From the NCBI GenBank assembly GCA_017552705.1, contig JAFZOY010000040.1, forward strand, positions 1 to 64,000: 64,000 nt of DNA. The letters run 5' to 3'. Positions 62,726-64,000 of the stretch are shown piece by piece. Source of the DNA: Bacteroidales bacterium. GTDB taxonomy: Bacteria; Bacteroidota; Bacteroidia; Bacteroidales; UBA1715. Every line of letters begins with the position of its first letter. Position 1 is the stretch's first letter. The notes under the pieces are model-generated. The model saw only the letters and a list, made by a program, of their open reading frames with translations. It was not told where the DNA came from and did not search any database. The translations under genes and the position numbers were made by a program.

Positions 62726-64000
<1,275 letters not shown>

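Overview
The window reads as chromosomal DNA of a member of the Bacteroidota, most likely Bacteroidales or a near relative. The evidence is consistent across the window: promoters carry the Bacteroidota -7 box TAnnTTTG (several with a TTG about 19 nt upstream) instead of sigma70 boxes; SecD and SecF are fused; several secreted proteins end in, or contain, type IX secretion (T9SS) sorting-tail-like domains; CHU_C-type, BACON and Ig-like surface domains are present; and family-typical genes occur (DUF5683 next to parAB, a bacterial geranylgeranylglyceryl phosphate synthase, NhaD with ExbB/ExbD/TonB). Genes are tightly packed, often with TAATG or ATGA overlaps. The only RNA gene seen is tRNA-Thr(CGU). 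No rRNA, CRISPR array, complete insertion sequence or prophage was found.

Layout. 1-4278 is a very large secreted protein (RCC1 propeller followed by many Ig-like repeats), cut by the left edge. 4440-7560 holds a small secreted protein, a cold-shock protein, a strongly structured intergenic repeat and an outer-membrane HhH protein. 7724-11984 is a + strand operon: Lys-rich exported protein, TPR protein, DNA polymerase I. 12003-17106 is a - strand operon: AsmA-like protein, sensor kinase, APH-fold protein. 17191-18713 holds a GNAT acetyltransferase, pssA and the tRNA. 18904-25225 is a long - strand run: nhaD, exbB, exbD, a TolA/TonB-like gene, a lipoprotein, radA, tonB, frr. 25311-30467 has a DUF4105 protein, parA-parB-DUF5683, lpxH and ispD. 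30490-36350 has secDF, an LUD iron-sulfur protein with rpiB, and a secreted nuclease. 36484-43372 has ribE, comF, a TPR-SpoIIE phosphatase, an AlkD-like gene, a Bax-inhibitor-like gene and a CE2-type esterase.

43384-53881 is the most accessory part: heptad repeats, a NifX-like/C_GCAxxG pair, an A+T-rich island of three small secreted or lipoprotein genes, ffh, a duplicated FISUMP-like/BACON surface protein, an ORF6N gene with a decayed partial copy, folD, queH and a RhuM-Fic protein. 53957-57849 returns to core genes (glycosyltransferase, GGGP synthase, C-terminal protease, dCMP deaminase). 57950-62284 is a cluster of secreted or surface proteins, followed by a structured non-coding stretch and groEL, cut by the right edge.

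No complete previously undescribed system could be established. The best leads are: (i) surface modules with a conserved YWSS...SVRLV frame around a divergent loop; (ii) a 74-aa protein that is essentially a signal peptide plus the end of a T9SS sorting tail; (iii) a 166-bp region with four ordered inverted repeats upstream of a T9SS gene; (iv) a DNA polymerase I that has lost two proofreading metal ligands; and (v) the decayed ORF6N duplication.
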